Shown here: piece after piece, positions 42,896 through 54,653 of the stretch
How positions within the stretch are numbered: position 1 is the stretch's first letter
How the letters are laid out: each line of letters begins with the position of its first letter
Origin: Chaetoceros tenuissimus
Lineage: Eukaryota; Bacillariophyta; Thalassiosirophyceae; Chaetocerotales; Chaetocerotaceae
NCBI GenBank assembly: GCA_021927905.1
Contig: BLLK01000045.1
Location: 2,914,001 to 2,978,000, forward strand
Reading direction: 5' to 3'
DNA: 64,000 bases
Translations under genes and position numbers: made by a program
The notes under the pieces: generated by a model
What the model saw: only the letters and a program-made list of their open reading frames with translations
The model's database searches: none
What the model was told of the DNA's origin: nothing

Positions 42896-43337
42896 GTTGA
42901 TTGATTTATTAATAGAGATGAAGAGACTAGAGCACTAGATATACCTAATAAGGATGCAATACGTATCGGAAGATGAGGAAATCCGCTGCGAGCTGTTGCA
43001 TTTTTTGCAAAGCTACGAAGCATCCAGGCTTGCCGTTGGAAATTCTGTCGAATGACACTGGGTATTTAATGGGACTGGGAAGTTTCTTGAACATAATATC
43101 TTCAGCAATGAAGGTTGTATAAAAATCGCAAAAAATAATAGTTGGCTATGCTTTCTAGCCATTTACAAAGATACACATCAATAATCAGACCTGAAGAATA
43201 ATGAGACATTGGCATTCGCATTCAGTCACTCTTCCATTGGATATGAATAACTAACATTAACATAGGTGTTCTGATTCCAGCGTTCTATTTCATTAGCACC
43301 TAAATAACAATATCCATCCTACCCATCCTTGTTTCCA
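42896..43337. promoter_or_regulatory. shared upstream region of V-ATPase E and the fucokinase gene
   Basis: A 442-bp divergent gap with no supported ORF. A bidirectional promoter is inferred from the arrangement only. Confidence 0.35.
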
Positions 43338-46300
43338 ATGAGCGAAACAGAATCTAAAAAACGAAAGCATGAAGACGAGGGGAAGAAATGTCCCTTCCAT
43401 AGTTTTGTGGTCACTTCTCCGGATTCAATTGCAGCTGCAGCTGCTTTACAAGGACCGCTAAAACAAGAAAACTTGGAGAAACATGTTTCACTATTTTCTA
43501 AAGAACAAACCCACGAGAGTAAAGCACCAGAAATTAACATCATATCGACTTCTGATCCATTTGATACACGTATGGGATCTGGAGGAGGGACATTGGCAGC
43601 TATAGATGCGGCAGATTCTCAAAATAAGTGTGACAAGGGTAGTATACTAATCATTCATGCAGGAGGTCAGTCTTCTAGATGTCCAACGCAAATGACTTTG
43701 GGAAAAGCATGGACGGATCTACCTCTTGCTACTGGTGAATGTACAAATCCAACATACATTTTGATGGAATCTTTATCCAACATGATGAGTAACTTACCGA
43801 ATGGATCCATTGTCGTGGCTGCAAGTGATGTCATTCTGGATTTACCAATTGAGTGTCCTATTGATTTTGAACAAGTTCCTCATAATAAAGTACTCGGATT
43901 GGCTATTCCTGCAAAATTAATGACTGCAACGAATCATGGTGTGTTTCATATCAATGGAAGTCAATCTTTAAGTGATGATGCAAATATGATTCATATCAAA
44001 AGTGCAGATGCATTCTATCAAAAACCTACTATAGATCATATGCGGAAAATGGAAGGTTGCACTTTTTTGCATGAAAACGAAGAAGTGGCATGGATTGATA
44101 CTGGAGTCGTGATTTTTCTTCCTGATGCTGCAGATGCATTGAGAGATTTGGTAAAGAATGAATTGTCCATCTATTCCGAATCAGGTTTACGGAAGAGAAT
44201 GGAGAATGACGGAGAAATTTACAATTCTGAGAAAGAAGCTGCAAGTGTTTTGATTACCAAAAAGCTAGAATTGTATTCTCATCTCCTATTAGCTATTCCA
44301 ACTGTAGGTGCAAAAGCTACAACATTGGAAGAGGCCAGGTTAAAAGCCTATCTTCAAGATGAAGCTAATGCTGATTTTAGTTCTGAAGAATTGACCTTAA
44401 TATTTCAAAAGTTGTCTTCATTTGAGCTGGATGTATGCACTGTCCCTGGTGGGTCGTTTATCCATTTAGGAACATCAAAAGAGATGCTTGATTTTATGGT
44501 GAATGGTTCATCCATCGAGACACAAGGAGTGAAAAGGGGAAATGTGGCATTTAGATTGTCCGATCATAAACATTCTTTTTTGAATGGAGTGAAAGTTGGT
44601 GAAAGGAATGTAACAATGTATTCCATGATTGACTCAACTTCATCTCCACTTGGAGATTCTTCTATTGGTACAAATAGTCTGGTGGAATACTGTCACCTGG
44701 AAAAGTCAACAATCAAAGTAGGGGCAAACTGTATTGTTAGCGCGCTTCGGGGGTCTTGTAAGAAAATTATTGATTTGAATTCTAATATGATTATTCAAAT
44801 GCTCCCTTTGCGCAAAGAAAGTGAGAAGGTGCCAGATCAGTATGTCGTTCTCTACCTTGGGATGACTGATGAAATCAAAAAGCATGGTAAATGTTATGGG
44901 AAACCTTTTGATGAATTATTTCAAGAGACAGGAATTGAATCAATTGATGTTTGGGATTCTGGCTGTAAGAAGCAATATATGTGGAATGCAAAGATCCACC
45001 CAGTAATTGCTCTGGAAGGACCAGATTATGAATTGGACTGGGAACCCTTCCTATGGATTCATCAGTACAAAGTTGCAGGTAAGGATGGATTCTCGGATCC
45101 CGTGGTTAAAAATAGTGTGAAGAAGTGGAAAGCAATACAACGACTATCCCTTTCTCAGATACAAGGCAATGCAGATGCATCTCTCGAATTTATCTATCGT
45201 TGGAATACTTTACCAAAACAAGTAAAGTCAAAGGTACAATACACAGCTCAAAATATCAAGGACATTCTTTTGAGCAGGAGACATGAAGAGGTAAGCTTTG
45301 ATTTTGCAACTCAGAGGCTTTTTGGAAATGTGAGACAGATAAAGAGGACAGAAGAACTCGAGTTGGGTATTGAAGTATTCCGCGATGTCATCTTAAGTTC
45401 GATAAGAGACAGTAATTTTGATGTTGGAAGCCGAGCTTTCATGCTTTGGAGTTCACTCTGCTTGAATATTGCCAAAATGATGGCAGACCGAGACACTCCG
45501 AAACCAGAACATGTATGTAAATACTCTGTTTCTCCAAACTTCCATCGACTTGATGTCGCAGAAATAGTTAACTTTCAGGATTATGTTGCGCTTGTTGACG
45601 AAATTGCATCGGCTATCATCATTGCTTTTAATGAGTTTCACCGAGAATTGGTCGAAGATTGCGCCAAATACCTTGAACAAGCTGCAAGTAACCTGACTTC
45701 GAAATGTGTAGTGTCTTCAATACCCCCGATCGAGACAGGAAAGTGCTCATTACCTCAAGCAGAAGTGTGGGTCATTTCTAATGCACCCGCCCGCATTGAC
45801 TTATCAGGTAAGTTTCTGTGTTTAAAAGTACGTAGAGCCGCCGTTGATCTCATATAATCTTGGTTTGAAAAGGGGGCTGGAGTGATACACCACCAATTTC
45901 TTATGAATTTGGAGGTGCTGTCGTATGTTTAGCAGTACAGATAAATAGACGAAAGCCTCTTTCAGCTCGTTGTCGACGAACACGAACTTTTAAAGGTATT
46001 AAACTGACCGTTGAAAGTAGAGATATTAATACAGGTGATTTGATATCATCCAGTTCCGTGCATGTGAAAAAAGTACAAGATTTATCAGATTTCCGTAATC
46101 CTAGAGCCAAATGCGCTTTACTGAAGTGTGCGATCCTCGCACTGAAATTAGTTTCAGTGGTAAGTTCAACTGATACAACTGATATGGATAGCATTCTATC
46201 GTCGTTGCTAGGCGAATCAATAGGGCTCGAGATCATATCTACATCCATGCTTCCACAAGGTAGTGGCTTAGGAACTAGTTCAATTCTTGCTGGATGTGTT

Positions 46301-47132
46301 TTATCTTGCCTTGGACAGTGCGTTGGAATCGATGAAGTCAAAGATCTCCCGTTTGTGATTAAAACTGTATTGAATCTTGAACAACTCCTCTCAACAGGGG
46401 GCGGATGGCAAGGTAAGATATCTTTGGACATTTTCTCCTACTTACTTTAGAAAGTTTTTTTTTTGCCTAACAAATTCAAATACAGATCAAGTTGGAGGAT
46501 TATATGGAGGGTTAAAGCTTTGTACAGCAGACAAAAATGTTATTCCAGTCCATGTTCATGTCGAGGAGCATGATATTCCTGCCGAAAACATCAGCGAAAT
46601 TAATAAAAGACTGGTCGTAGCTTATTCTGGTAAACCAAGGCTGGCCAAGAATATTCTACAAAAAGTGCTCCGTCAGTGGGCAGAAAGAAGTCCAACGACA
46701 ATGAGGACAGTAAAAGATTTGGTCGCAGGCGCCCACAAGTGCATTGACGCAATTCAGAGAAATGATTTCAAGAATCTTGGTCAACTTATTAATGAATATT
46801 GGGCACAGAAAAAGTCCATGGCTGGTGAAAATAGCGGCGTAGAACCGATAGAGGTTAACAAGATATTTTCAAAACTAATCCATGAGGGTGTATGTGATGG
46901 TGCAACATTAGCTGGTGCAGGTGGAGGTGGATTCTTGGCTCTACTTCTATCAGAGGGCAAATCTTTGCGAGATGCGAAAACAGTACTTGCAAGAGATGTT
47001 GATATTGATGAATCAACTGTTAAATGGTATTTCTGTGAAATTTGCTCGGAAGGTTTAGATACTTTTGAGTCTTCAGGATCGGAGGAATTTTCGTTACAAT
47101 GGCATTGTAATAAAACAATGAGGATGGGATAA
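43338..47132 (+). CDS. FKGP: bifunctional L-fucokinase / GDP-L-fucose pyrophosphorylase
   Basis: Exons 43338-45807, 45873-46412 and 46486-47132 (introns of 65 and 73 bp) give 1,218 aa. The true ATG is at 43338 (MSETESKKRKHEDEG). The N-terminal half is a fucose-1-phosphate guanylyltransferase (STSDPFDTRMGSGGGTLAAI, LIIHAGGQSSRCP), ending in a left-handed beta-helix-like part. The C-terminal third is a GHMP kinase: APARIDLSGGWSDTPP (across intron 1), the ATP loop LPQGSGLGTSS, and GGWQDQVGGLYGG (across intron 2), with GAGGGGFLALL near the end. This is the order found in plant FKGP. It turns free L-fucose into GDP-fucose in the salvage route, feeding fucosylated glycans and polysaccharides. Both introns fall inside conserved kinase motifs. 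Confidence 0.95.
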
Positions 47133-47295
47133 AAAGTTCAGTCTCGGAAATGTAAAGCGCATCAAACTATGTAACAACCCATTAATTCTGTAAATTGGTC
47201 ATCCCTATATTAATCATGGTGTAAACGTCCTCCATTATTTTCCTTTCATAGTATTAATAATGTCGAATTTATTGCTTCCCCAACTATGCAAAAGA

Positions 47296-49508
47296 TCAAT
47301 TTGTACATAGTCCGCAAGTGAACGGGCAAAAAGCCCTCAATTTTCTCACATTGCATCTAGATGCGGTTTCACTAACCCAACTGCAACTTCTTTGAATCTT
47401 TTTATACTTGAATGTAAGTTTGTCTTTGCATGAGCATCCAGGTTTCCTACATGTGATGGGGCATTCGTCCGTATGCTTGCATCTATTTGAGATCCTCTTT
47501 TCGACCCATTTACAAGTGCGTTTCTTACCATTCTTCCAGAAAAATTTTCTATGATTATCAAAGCATTTTACAGTTGTAACAGGTGATGTTGTTGGAATTC
47601 TCGAGATAGGTGCCGTTGTTGGATCATTTGTCCTGATAGGAGAAGCCGTTGGTGTTGGAGGTGATGGCAAACCATCGCAAGACAAAGACTCTCTAGGACT
47701 GAGGTAGACCAGGATTCTTGCAACTTCTTTTTCACCATCTTGATTCATAGAACATACCTTCACAATCAAGTCATTGTTGTTCCCATCCCAGTTTGTATAT
47801 TCGAAAGATTCGCCTTCTGATAACGTACTCTGTACATAACTTTCACATTGAATTCTACTACAAGCCGTATAAGATCCATCTACTTCTCCTGCTCTTTGAA
47901 ATAAGACTGTAACTTTGTTTGCATATTGGTTGACATGTTCACTCAACATATCATCAACAATACCTTCCTTTACATGAAACATTACAAAATGAGCAGGTCT
48001 ACCAATATTTGGAACTCCTATGTCCAATGACCCAGTTTCTTTTATCTTGACGACCACATGTTCATCTGTTTGTAAATCATTAACATAGTCATTCACACCA
48101 ATTAATTTTCCATTGTGAGATGTTGTTCGAGGATCTATTTCGAGGGTGCTGTACCATCCACTGTAGTAGCTTTTAGCTGCATTGAAACATTGTTTACCCC
48201 AATCAATTGTTGGACTTTCTTCGGAACCCATTGGGCAGATGGGATCTTTCAACAACACATTCTGAGCACCTTCACTAAACATACCATTCGAGTGCTGTAA
48301 TCAATCAATAGTATGCAGAATGTTAGGAGACTGTTGTCGAGAGTAAAACGTGCACAAAAATGACTCACCTGCATGTTCAAATTATGACCTAGAAAGGAAT
48401 ATGAAGCAGACAACAAGATTTAGCTGGCTCATGCTAGCTCGAGATTAAAGTTTGCGAAATTGGCTTACCTATCTCATGCATCTGGAAGTGAGGGTAGGTT
48501 GCAAACTCGTTCATGTACCAACTATCTTTCCCGTTTACATATGCAACAGCTGCAAGCTCCCCAAAGTCTACAACCTCTGGACAAACTATCATTCGAAAGT
48601 CATACTCAATACCAGCTGGAATCGATTTGATAGCTTCACTCAAACAAGTACCGTCACTTGCCCCAGTCAAATTGGTCGATACTTGTATATCCAATACTCC
48701 ATCCACGAAAGCTGCGATATCCGACGATGTCGTAGCTTCAGTTGGTGAAAACTTTCCCTTACTACATGCAGCAAATTGTGATTTCATATTGAGAGAATCT
48801 GTAAAGATGCGTTGAGCAAGAGTTGAAGCTGAACTGGTTGGTGAGTTTGCTCCATCGGATACCCTGATGACTAGTACCTTTGGACTTGCTGAGAGATCAG
48901 CTAATTTCCGCATACCTTTACTATTCTTGCTATAAATTTCTGTCTTATCTATTGAAAGATTACCACTTTCATTGACAGATGAAGAAGGAAAAGCTAATTC
49001 CACTATGCCAGAAATGTTGTTTGGTTTCAATTCATTCTTTGTAAAATATCCAAGTACATCTCCTATGAGAGGAATCACTTGATAAGGTCCTCGATTCTCG
49101 ACAACACAATGAAAAATATCTGGTCCACTTCTCGAAGAAGAAATTTTGTATTCTGGATGAATAGATCCTCCAACTTTGTACACGGTACAAACTGTCACCT
49201 TATTCTAACGAAAGTGATACAAATATGTGAGACGTGATGAAAGTGTAAAAATGGTAAATCATTAAAATAGTTCCAGAACATGCTTGTTTGAAGAAGTCAC
49301 ATGTAAAAGATATGCAATCTTAGTGCATGAACATAAATTGTATGAGAGTTGAACTTACTTTCGTTGGAGCTTGAGATGAAACCTGATTCTCAATCTCAAC
49401 AATGGCATCTAGTGGTACTACATCCAAAGACTCAGTACTACTGCCATAGGATCTTCGAGAAAGAAAGAATATAGGATATAAAAATACCAGAAAGGAGTAA
49501 AATTTCAT
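47296..49508 (-). CDS. secreted M11 (gametolysin-type) metalloprotease with ShKT domains
   Basis: Exons 49508-49359, 49204-48469, 48388-48369 and 48294-47296 (introns of 154, 80 and 74 bp) give 634 aa. The ATG at 49508 opens a signal peptide (MKFYSFLVFLYPIFFLS). Residues 293-303 read HEIGHNLNMQH, the zinc motif HExxHxxxxxH, with ligands H293, H297 and H303 and catalytic E294. The Met-turn is probably CPMGS, soon after. A Pro/Thr-rich linker (PTPTASPIRTNDPTTAP) leads to two Cys-rich ShKT-like domains at the C-terminus (for example CRKPGCSC and CPFTCGLC). The third exon is only 20 nt and codes GHNLNMQ of the active site. Gametolysins cut cell-wall or matrix proteins in green algae; a matrix role here is inferred. 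It converges on the fucokinase gene. Confidence 0.9.
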
Positions 49509-50382
49509 TCTAAAAACAATGTAATACAAAATAAGCCAAAGTTTTGGTACTGAAAAAGCAAAAAGGAGCCTATTATTTCATATGTTGTGGTAACCTTTTA
49601 CTGAAAGAACCAACGTGGGCGGTGAATGAATGAGCATAGTAGAGCAAAAAGCTCTGTACTCTTTTGCATGGAAATGACTGCACAGAGACAATTTATTCAA
49701 AATCAATCAACAAGAACGATATTTCTTGAAAGAAAAGAGACACGAAAGAAACACTCTTAACGATAGAACGTATCCATACAATTCTTGATCCATGATATAT
49801 GGTTGATAATTTAAAGAATACATAATAGGATTTCGTTTCTCTCGACGTTTTTACTTGAAATATTTTTTTCAATTCTGCGAAGAAGTAAAGACAAGATTAA
49901 AATCTCTTCGATACTAAATTATCCTTAAATAAGATTCTTCATCCATGTTTGCCTATATAATATTTGTAATGCCAATTATTTTAGTATGGTACATACGTGA
50001 GAGGTTAACTTTTTAGGACGTTTTGATGTTGGAGATGATTGATTCAGAAGAACAACAAGGGAGACGAGTTTTAATAACGAGGAACAGGATGTATGAAGAA
50101 TCGAATCGCGATGAGACTTCCTCTAAGACTGTGGACTCTGATACTTTGAACTTACTTACAAACACAAGTGAACAATCACCAAAGAATATTTTATATATTT
50201 TGAAAGGTATGTACCCTTGTCCTTTTACCTACGTACATCATCGCCACCTAAGACAGACAGGTAACATAAAATCATCAACCATTGGCCTCTTCTAAAGTCT
50301 CCTCCTCTTCTCCATTTAGGTATTACTTCTAGGATTACTGAATTCTTTACACAAGAGATACTGACAGAACTGGATCGCAATC
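49509..50382. other. intergenic and possible 5' exon of the receptor gene
   Basis: Divergent gap, AT-rich. It holds an ATG-led frame at 50026-50295 (MLEMIDSEEQQGRR and on), which contains a good donor (gtatgt at about 50206). No joining acceptor keeps the frame of the receptor gene, so it may be a 5' leader ORF rather than a coding exon. Confidence 0.35.
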
Positions 50383-51909
50383 ATGACTATACCAAAAAAC
50401 ACAATAAAAGCTCTCCTAATAACTAGATGTACATCAGCATCGATCTCATTCTTCGCATCATTAAACATTGCGACAATGATTATACGGAGTACAAAAAGAA
50501 GGGGTCTAAAGTCACCCTACAGTAGAATCATATTCTTCATGAGCATTGCTGACATCTGCGGCTCACTAGGTTTCCTGTTATCTCCATTCCTTTCCCCAAA
50601 ACAAGACGAAGACTTTCTTTTTTCAAGAGGCACTGCGGAATCATGTGAAGCGGTTGGCTTTATGTTTCTGATGGGTGTTCTCACAGTGCCAACGTGCACT
50701 GTATTTTTGACCTACTACTTTTTACGTCGAATAAAGTACAAAGTGAAACCGGAAGAGTTTGCGAAAAGAGAAGAGAGGTATATTTTCCCTGTAATATGTA
50801 TATATTCTTTCGCATCAGCCATGGTTGCATACTTCACAAAAAGTATCAATCCTTCGGAGTATGGAGAAATGTGTACTTTGTCAAGAGCTCCTTATGATTG
50901 CATTTATCATGATGACATTGATTGTATCAGAGGCGACAATGTTCCTATACTTATATTGGGAATTTATGTCATAAACCCATTGATTGGATTTTTCATGCTC
51001 ATTGTGATTTTGGGACTTTTCACTAAACATGTATCCGATGTGGAACGAGAGCTTGAAAAAACATTGGAGAAGCGCAAGTTACAAGCTTTGAATAGAATAG
51101 AAGAAGAAAATTTGAAAAGTAGTACTACAAAGCAAGGACCACAAATGAACAATGTAGAAGAGGGAAAACAAGCAGGATCTGAAAGGAATGGTCTAGGTCT
51201 GCCAGCAAATGCCGAAAACAATGCCAAACCATTTTCCGCTGATGAAGATAGAGATGGTATTGCTTCCATGAACAAAGTATCAGCACTCAACGATGATTTG
51301 TTTTATACTTCCGACAATGACAAAAAGGTTGATAACCAACCAAATATCTCTGGGACCTACAAAAAGTGTTACGAAACAGTCCAATTTCATATGGAAAACT
51401 CTCAAGAGAAACTGTCAGAGTTTGAACAAAAACAAGCAGCTGAAGATACTGATGAGGAGGAGAAGACGTCTCTAACAACTCGAGCTTTCGTGCAATCTTT
51501 ATTGTATGTTGGAGTTTTTATGCTGACGTATTCCTTTCCTGTCGTCAAAGGAATACTTGGATTTCTTAAAGTGGATTCACCGATTTTCCTTGACTTTGCC
51601 AGTGCGATCCTAGTGCCACTCAGTGGACTCTTTAACATTTTGATTTACACTCGGCCGAAGGTACAGGTAGTACAAGAGATTGTGCCTGATGTTTCTTGGT
51701 TTATTTGCTTCATTGTCATCATTTGGTATGGTGGTGAGATACCTCCTGCAAATGAGATCACGTCCTCAAAGAAGTCCAAGATCAAGAAAGTATCGGATGG
51801 TGCTGTTGGAAATGCAAATGCAATTTCAATTGGGAAGCATTCTAGTATTCAGGAAGCGCTTGCAGCATCGAGAAATTTTGATGAATTCCGTTGGGAATGC
51901 CTTGCATGA
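50383..51909 (+). CDS. seven-transmembrane receptor-like protein (GPCR-like)
   Basis: Single exon, 508 aa, ATG at 50383; an in-frame TGA lies just upstream. Hydrophobic segments lie at about 12-34, 46-64, 88-110, 133-152, 185-208, 388-410 and 420-442, giving seven helices. The loop between helices 5 and 6 is very long (about 210-385), charged and partly coiled (ELEKTLEKRKLQALNRIEEE). Helix 7 ends NILIYTRPKV, in the place of the NPxxY motif of GPCRs. Two Cys lie in the second extracellular loop (MCTLSRAPYDC). This pattern fits cAMP-receptor-like or orphan GPCRs of protists. The ligand is unknown. The tail after helix 7 keeps another hydrophobic piece (WFICFIVIIWYGG). Confidence 0.7.
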   Translation: MTIPKNTIKALLITRCTSASISFFASLNIATMIIRSTKRRGLKSPYSRIIFFMSIADICGSLGFLLSPFLSPKQDEDFLFSRGTAESCEAVGFMFLMGVLTVPTCTVFLTYYFLRRIKYKVKPEEFAKREERYIFPVICIYSFASAMVAYFTKSINPSEYGEMCTLSRAPYDCIYHDDIDCIRGDNVPILILGIYVINPLIGFFMLIVILGLFTKHVSDVERELEKTLEKRKLQALNRIEEENLKSSTTKQGPQMNNVEEGKQAGSERNGLGLPANAENNAKPFSADEDRDGIASMNKVSALNDDLFYTSDNDKKVDNQPNISGTYKKCYETVQFHMENSQEKLSEFEQKQAAEDTDEEEKTSLTTRAFVQSLLYVGVFMLTYSFPVVKGILGFLKVDSPIFLDFASAILVPLSGLFNILIYTRPKVQVVQEIVPDVSWFICFIVIIWYGGEIPPANEITSSKKSKIKKVSDGAVGNANAISIGKHSSIQEALAASRNFDEFRWECLA

Positions 51910-52056
51910 TAAAGAACTATGATAATGTACTTTGGTTTTATTCTTTATTACTAACTGGTGAAACCACTTTGACCCATCACTTTGAATAATTGTGAGTTGC
52001 CTTGACTATAACAAGGTACTTTACTCCACACTTCATACACGCATCTTTGGTGATTT
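51910..52056. other. short convergent spacer
   Basis: Between the receptor gene stop and the small repeat protein's stop. Nothing seen. Confidence 0.3.
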
Positions 52057-52464
52057 TTAGCTCTTTGGAGCCTTGGTCTCTTGGTCTTCAACAGTTGGGA
52101 GCTTTGTAGGAGCGGAGGTAACTGCTACAGTTGGCGCATCGGTAGTAGGAGTCTTGGTGGATAATGGTTTCGGAGCTTTCGTAGTCTTGGTGTGCTTCAA
52201 GATCCTTGCTTTTGGGGTCTTGGAGCTCTTTGGAGCCTTGGTCTCACCAACCGTCGGAAGCTTTGTAGGAGCAGAGGTAACCGCTACAGTTGGCGCATCG
52301 GTAGTAGGAGTCTTTGTGGATGATGGTTTCGGAGCTTTAGTAGTCTTGGTATGCTTCAGATTGCGTGTTGGAATGTTTTCAGATTTTACTTCATCTGCCA
52401 ATGCTGAGCAAACTGCGATAGTGAAGACGAGGATAGTAAATTTGAACAAGGATCTAGAATTCAT
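52057..52464 (-). CDS. small secreted Lys/Thr/Pro-rich repeat protein (silaffin- or mucin-like)
   Basis: Single exon, 135 aa, ATG at 52464. A signal peptide (MNSRSLFKFTILVFTIAVCSALA) is followed by two near-identical 53-aa repeats built from LKHTKTTKAPKP, STKTPTTDAPTVAVTSAPTK and LPTV segments. At the nucleotide level the repeats are offset by 159 bp (about 52088 and 52247). The KTxK and SSK motifs recall the lysine clusters of diatom silaffins, while the PT-rich parts could be O-glycosylated as in mucins. No Cys is present after the signal peptide. Association with the silica wall is inference. The second repeat ends with the stop just after ETKAPKS. Confidence 0.75.
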   Translation of the reverse strand: MNSRSLFKFTILVFTIAVCSALADEVKSENIPTRNLKHTKTTKAPKPSSTKTPTTDAPTVAVTSAPTKLPTVGETKAPKSSKTPKARILKHTKTTKAPKPLSTKTPTTDAPTVAVTSAPTKLPTVEDQETKAPKS

Positions 52465-52769
52465 GGTTTTATATGATGTACTGTATCTTCTAGTTTTAGT
52501 TGCAACTTAAATATATCTTCAATGTAATTATGAGATGTTTGGAAAATATTTTAGAAGAAGCGAAGCAAAAGAATCGTGCCAAAAAATGGTCAAAAAATTA
52601 TATTCTCATACTCACATGAATGCCACGAATGAGGTGCGCGCATTGGAATTTTTGGTCTTGGAAATGCAAAAATATCCTAAAACGATGTAGAATAGACCAG
52701 TCATTTCATATGTTTCATTATTTTTCAAAGATTGGGAGATCCTTTTGAGCATTTGAAAGGTCTTTTGCA
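52465..52769. other. intergenic
   Basis: AT-rich, with the upstream flank of the repeat protein gene. Nothing recognised. Confidence 0.3.
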
Positions 52770-53081
52770 TCATTGCAATGAGATCGCGGAAATCTTCTCT
52801 CTCCTTTTCACGTTGGAACGATTGATGTGCTCAATGTATGATTTAGGCAAAAATTCCATCACTTCTCCTACGTATTTAAAATGAAGAAGTTCCAAATCCG
52901 ATAATTTGCTCCAAGTCAATTTCAATTCAATTTTGGCAGCGACTAGGGAAAATGTTGTGTATAAATCTACTTCCATGATGAGTGCGGGAAGGAGATTGAT
53001 CCTTGGAATTTTCGATTTCATCCAGGAATAGCTATTTAGCACAAGAATACTGTGTTGGAATTCGTTGTCTAAGGATTTCAT
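52770..53081 (-). CDS. small hypothetical protein
   Basis: ATG-led frame of 103 aa (start at 53081, MKSLDNEFQHSIL). It has no signal peptide and no known domain; the C-terminal end is basic (NVKRREKIS). It lies between two clear genes on the same strand. Codon use and length allow a real gene, but random occurrence in AT-rich DNA is possible. Confidence 0.3.
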   Translation of the reverse strand: MKSLDNEFQHSILVLNSYSWMKSKIPRINLLPALIMEVDLYTTFSLVAAKIELKLTWSKLSDLELLHFKYVGEVMEFLPKSYIEHINRSNVKRREKISAISLQ

Positions 53082-53224
53082 TTACTACACAATTATGGTC
53101 TACTTGAAGTCTTGTTCATAATGTGAAGATTGCAATTTCTTATCTACTTCTAGCATATGCAAGCACTCTAGTCAATACTCTTGAAAAACATTCCCAAGCT
53201 TGACTTTTGCAACTTATTACTAAT

Positions 53225-54653
53225 TCATTTTCCACCAAAGTATTTCTTTTCAGCATCCTCCTCTAAAAGTGTCCTAGACATTGGATTCAAACTACCATCC
53301 CTATGGTTATCTTCATCATCGCTTTCAACTACTACTCGTATCTTATCAGTGATCTTTGGCATGTGCTCAGTTATGGAATCATAGCTTTCATTTGTGTTGG
53401 ATGTATTTGGTGAATCGTCCTTATTACTTTGGATAGCTGCATGTTCAGTTTCCAATTCCTGTCGTTGTGATGTTTCTGTTTCGTAAGTTTCATCACCTGA
53501 TAAAATTTCGTCATCTAGAAAGCTCGAAGAACCAAGAACTTCATCTAGAAATATGTCATCCTCACTCTGGCCTATTGAACTGATCAAGTTTTGGTATACA
53601 TTGCTATGAACTTTCTCCGACTTTGCAGTTTCTTGTTCATAGCACGCAGCTTCAGATTGAAATTCATTTGCAAGAGATATTTTACCGAATGACTCTACGA
53701 TTCCTCCTTCACTACATCTCGAGATGTTATCATCTCTCCTAGTAGATTTATCTATTGTTTTCATCGACGACTTTGGACGTGCACTCAGTCTTTCATACAC
53801 AGATGCTTCAGTTTTTTTGACAGTTAAAGAATCTACTTTCCTATAGGGAACCATAATACAATGAATGAGATGAAGGATTGAAAGATGAAAGAAGAAGCGT
53901 AAATTTTGATTCCAAGTACTTGAATAAACTTGCTATCTGACCATCATTTCATTGAACTACGTACCTCGAAATTCGACGAGCTCCTGAAGATAGAAACTTT
54001 CTATCCATATCTTTGAACGTGTGATCATTTAAAGTATTCATGATAGGTGCACCTTGATGCAACATTCGCGAAGGAGTATTTTTACTATCCAAAGAGGTAG
54101 GAGCAGTTGCCATAGCTCTAATTTTGGTAGCAGACGATATTTTCACGTCATCAAAGTTAAATTTCGAATGAGACCTTGGCGAAGGAGTTACAATTCCACT
54201 CATTCTTTTGGTATTACCTGTGCTAATTTTCAAATCCGAAGTCTGGACTTGAAGATTACGCACCGAAGGAGACTTTGTAGTTAGAGATGTCACGTTTTCA
54301 ATACGTCTGGCACCTCCTTTGATTCCACTTGACTGAATTCCTCCAATTTTGGTACGGTGACTTCTTTTTGCAGAATCAATCAATCTCGGCGTTGCAAAAT
54401 CTCCTACACTTCCTTCATCACCGCGTGAAATTGTAGATGTAAGGTTTGTAGGTGTCACCAACGAAGAAGAGGGGATAGAAGATGATTGCAAGTCAGTATG
54501 AATGCTTAGCTTCGGTCTCATGGGCCTCTCTTCTTTTTCATCTTTCGGAGTTCTTCTAGTTCGAATATCAGGAATATTACTAACTCCTCTGTTTGCATGT
54601 TTTCTTCTAGAAAGGGAAGAGTCTGATCTATTGCTACTATTTCGTGATGACAT
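53225..54653 (-). CDS. two-exon, mostly disordered Ser/Arg-rich hypothetical protein
   Basis: Exons 54653-53965 and 53840-53225 joined by a 124-bp GT-AG intron give 434 aa; the join makes RRISRKVDSLTV in frame. The first exon (MSSRNSSNRSDSSLSRRKHA) is basic and rich in Ser, Thr and Pro, with TPSPRSHS-like sites for proline-directed kinases. The second exon is acidic (SEDDIFLDEVL, DETYETETSQRQ, VVVESDDEDN). No domain is recognised. Many Ser/Thr-Pro and acidic Ser sites suggest regulation by phosphorylation. Function unknown. Confidence 0.7.

Noticed and set aside
42706-43023. Minus-strand 105-codon frame over the V-ATPase E start
   Set aside because: It overlaps the first exon and intron of V-ATPase E in another frame and has no recognisable protein.
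50026-50295. First coding exon of the receptor gene
   Set aside because: A donor exists at about 50206, but the acceptors I can see lead into a frame with a stop, and a TGA lies just before the ATG at 50383 in the receptor frame.
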